Of a stretch of DNA of 44,808 nt, positions 44,371 to 44,808 are shown piece after piece. The stretch comes from Candidatus Saccharimonadota bacterium (GTDB lineage Bacteria; Patescibacteriota; Saccharimonadia; Saccharimonadales; UBA4665): positions 1 through 44,808 of the forward strand of contig DAHUZY010000002.1 of assembly GCA_027314885.1 (NCBI GenBank). Reading direction: 5' to 3'. Positions within the stretch are counted from its first letter, which is position 1, and each line of letters starts with the position of its first letter. Made by a program: the position numbers and the translations under genes. The notes below the pieces were generated by a model, which was given only the letters and a program-made list of their open reading frames with translations, was not told the DNA's origin and did not search any database.

Positions 44371-44808
44371 ATGAGCCAAAGTCGATTGCCTCAGCCTGTG
44401 ATTGTTGTACCAAATTGGAATGGTGCCGCTCATTTAAGAGACTGTCTTGATTCCTTACGCTCTCAGTCAATTGCAACACATATAATCGTGGTCGATAACG
44501 GTTCAACTGATGAGTCGCTGGATATTATCAGTACTTATAAAGACATTGGGGTCATTACGCATAACAAAAATCTTGGCTTTGCTGGTGGAGTTAATAGTGG
44601 CTTCAGGCGAGCCATAGAGCTTGGGGCAGAATACGTAGCAACGTTTAACAACGATGCCGTAGCAGATACGCAGTGGCTTGCTGAACTCATTCAGGAACTG
44701 AAAAGTCATCCAAGCGTAGGCATTACTACCTGTAAATTGTTGACGGCTGACGGAAAGGAGTTGGATAGTACTGGGGATTATTACACCTCCTGGGGGCTTC
44801 CTTACCCG
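44371..44808 (+). CDS. Glycosyltransferase family 2, N-terminal part, cut by window edge
   Basis: The frame runs from ATG 44371 to the window end without a stop (146 residues). PVIVVPNWNGAAHLRDCLDSL, HIIVVDNGSTDESLDII, NLGFAGGVNSGFRRAI and ATFNNDAVADTQWL are clear GT2 motifs of the rhamnosyltransferase-like type. GAGGA lies six bases before the ATG but would fall at or before the predicted transcription start. It begins a rightward unit of glycan genes opposite the wzm operon. Confidence 0.9.
   Translation, partial: MSQSRLPQPVIVVPNWNGAAHLRDCLDSLRSQSIATHIIVVDNGSTDESLDIISTYKDIGVITHNKNLGFAGGVNSGFRRAIELGAEYVATFNNDAVADTQWLAELIQELKSHPSVGITTCKLLTADGKELDSTGDYYTSWGLPYP

Overview
The window looks like chromosome from a Patescibacteria/CPR bacterium, most likely Candidatus Saccharibacteria (TM7). 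This is inferred from gene content and style, not from a marker gene or database match. Genes are packed with 4-base overlaps. The aspartyl-tRNA synthetase is the short archaeal type. DNA-repair and regulatory proteins are stripped down: a MutY-like glycosylase without cysteine cluster, and a LexA-like protein without protease domain. Many secreted or membrane-anchored proteins resemble families shared with Gram-positive Actinobacteria.

Layout. 1-480: truncated transposase and its probable terminal repeats. 520-15594: a housekeeping and repair region with a Mur ligase, MazG-like pyrophosphohydrolase, threonylcarbamoyl-AMP synthase, MutY-like and Mpg-like glycosylases, an LssY-domain protein, a membrane-anchored beta-propeller protein, aldo/keto reductase, isochorismatase-fold protein, AspRS, a CBS membrane protein, a DsbA-like thioredoxin, NadD, a 409-residue orphan behind a strong cobalamin-riboswitch candidate, and the LexA-like protein. 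15626-44808: a nearly 30 kb surface-polysaccharide region.

Polysaccharide region. A GtrA flippase-like protein and an O-antigen polymerase/ligase-like protein diverge from a polyprenyl-phosphate sugar transferase, GT4 and GlmS. A ManC-type guanylyltransferase and a eukaryote-type phosphomannomutase together predict GDP-mannose. Next is a dTDP-L-rhamnose operon (rfbB-rfbC-rfbD-rfbA) ending in galE. The AT-richer right part carries a second GtrA, an epimerase, an FAD oxidoreductase, a DUF2142 membrane protein, a two-gene secreted/surface operon with a 956-residue lysozyme-like repeat protein, and a seven-gene leftward operon: ABC exporter (Wzm/Wzt), DegT aminotransferase, NeuD-type acyltransferase and three GT2 glycosyltransferases. 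Another GT2 starts rightward at the right edge.

Expression signals. Most first genes of transcription units have no Shine-Dalgarno site. Instead a -10 box, often an extended TGGTATACT-like one, sits 5-12 bases before the ATG, so mRNAs should be leaderless or nearly so. Internal operon genes often carry Shine-Dalgarno sites. Two divergent gene pairs share one symmetric GTATTATAG -10 box. These signals, the riboswitch, and a hexanucleotide repeat between two glycosyltransferase genes are the most interesting non-gene observations.
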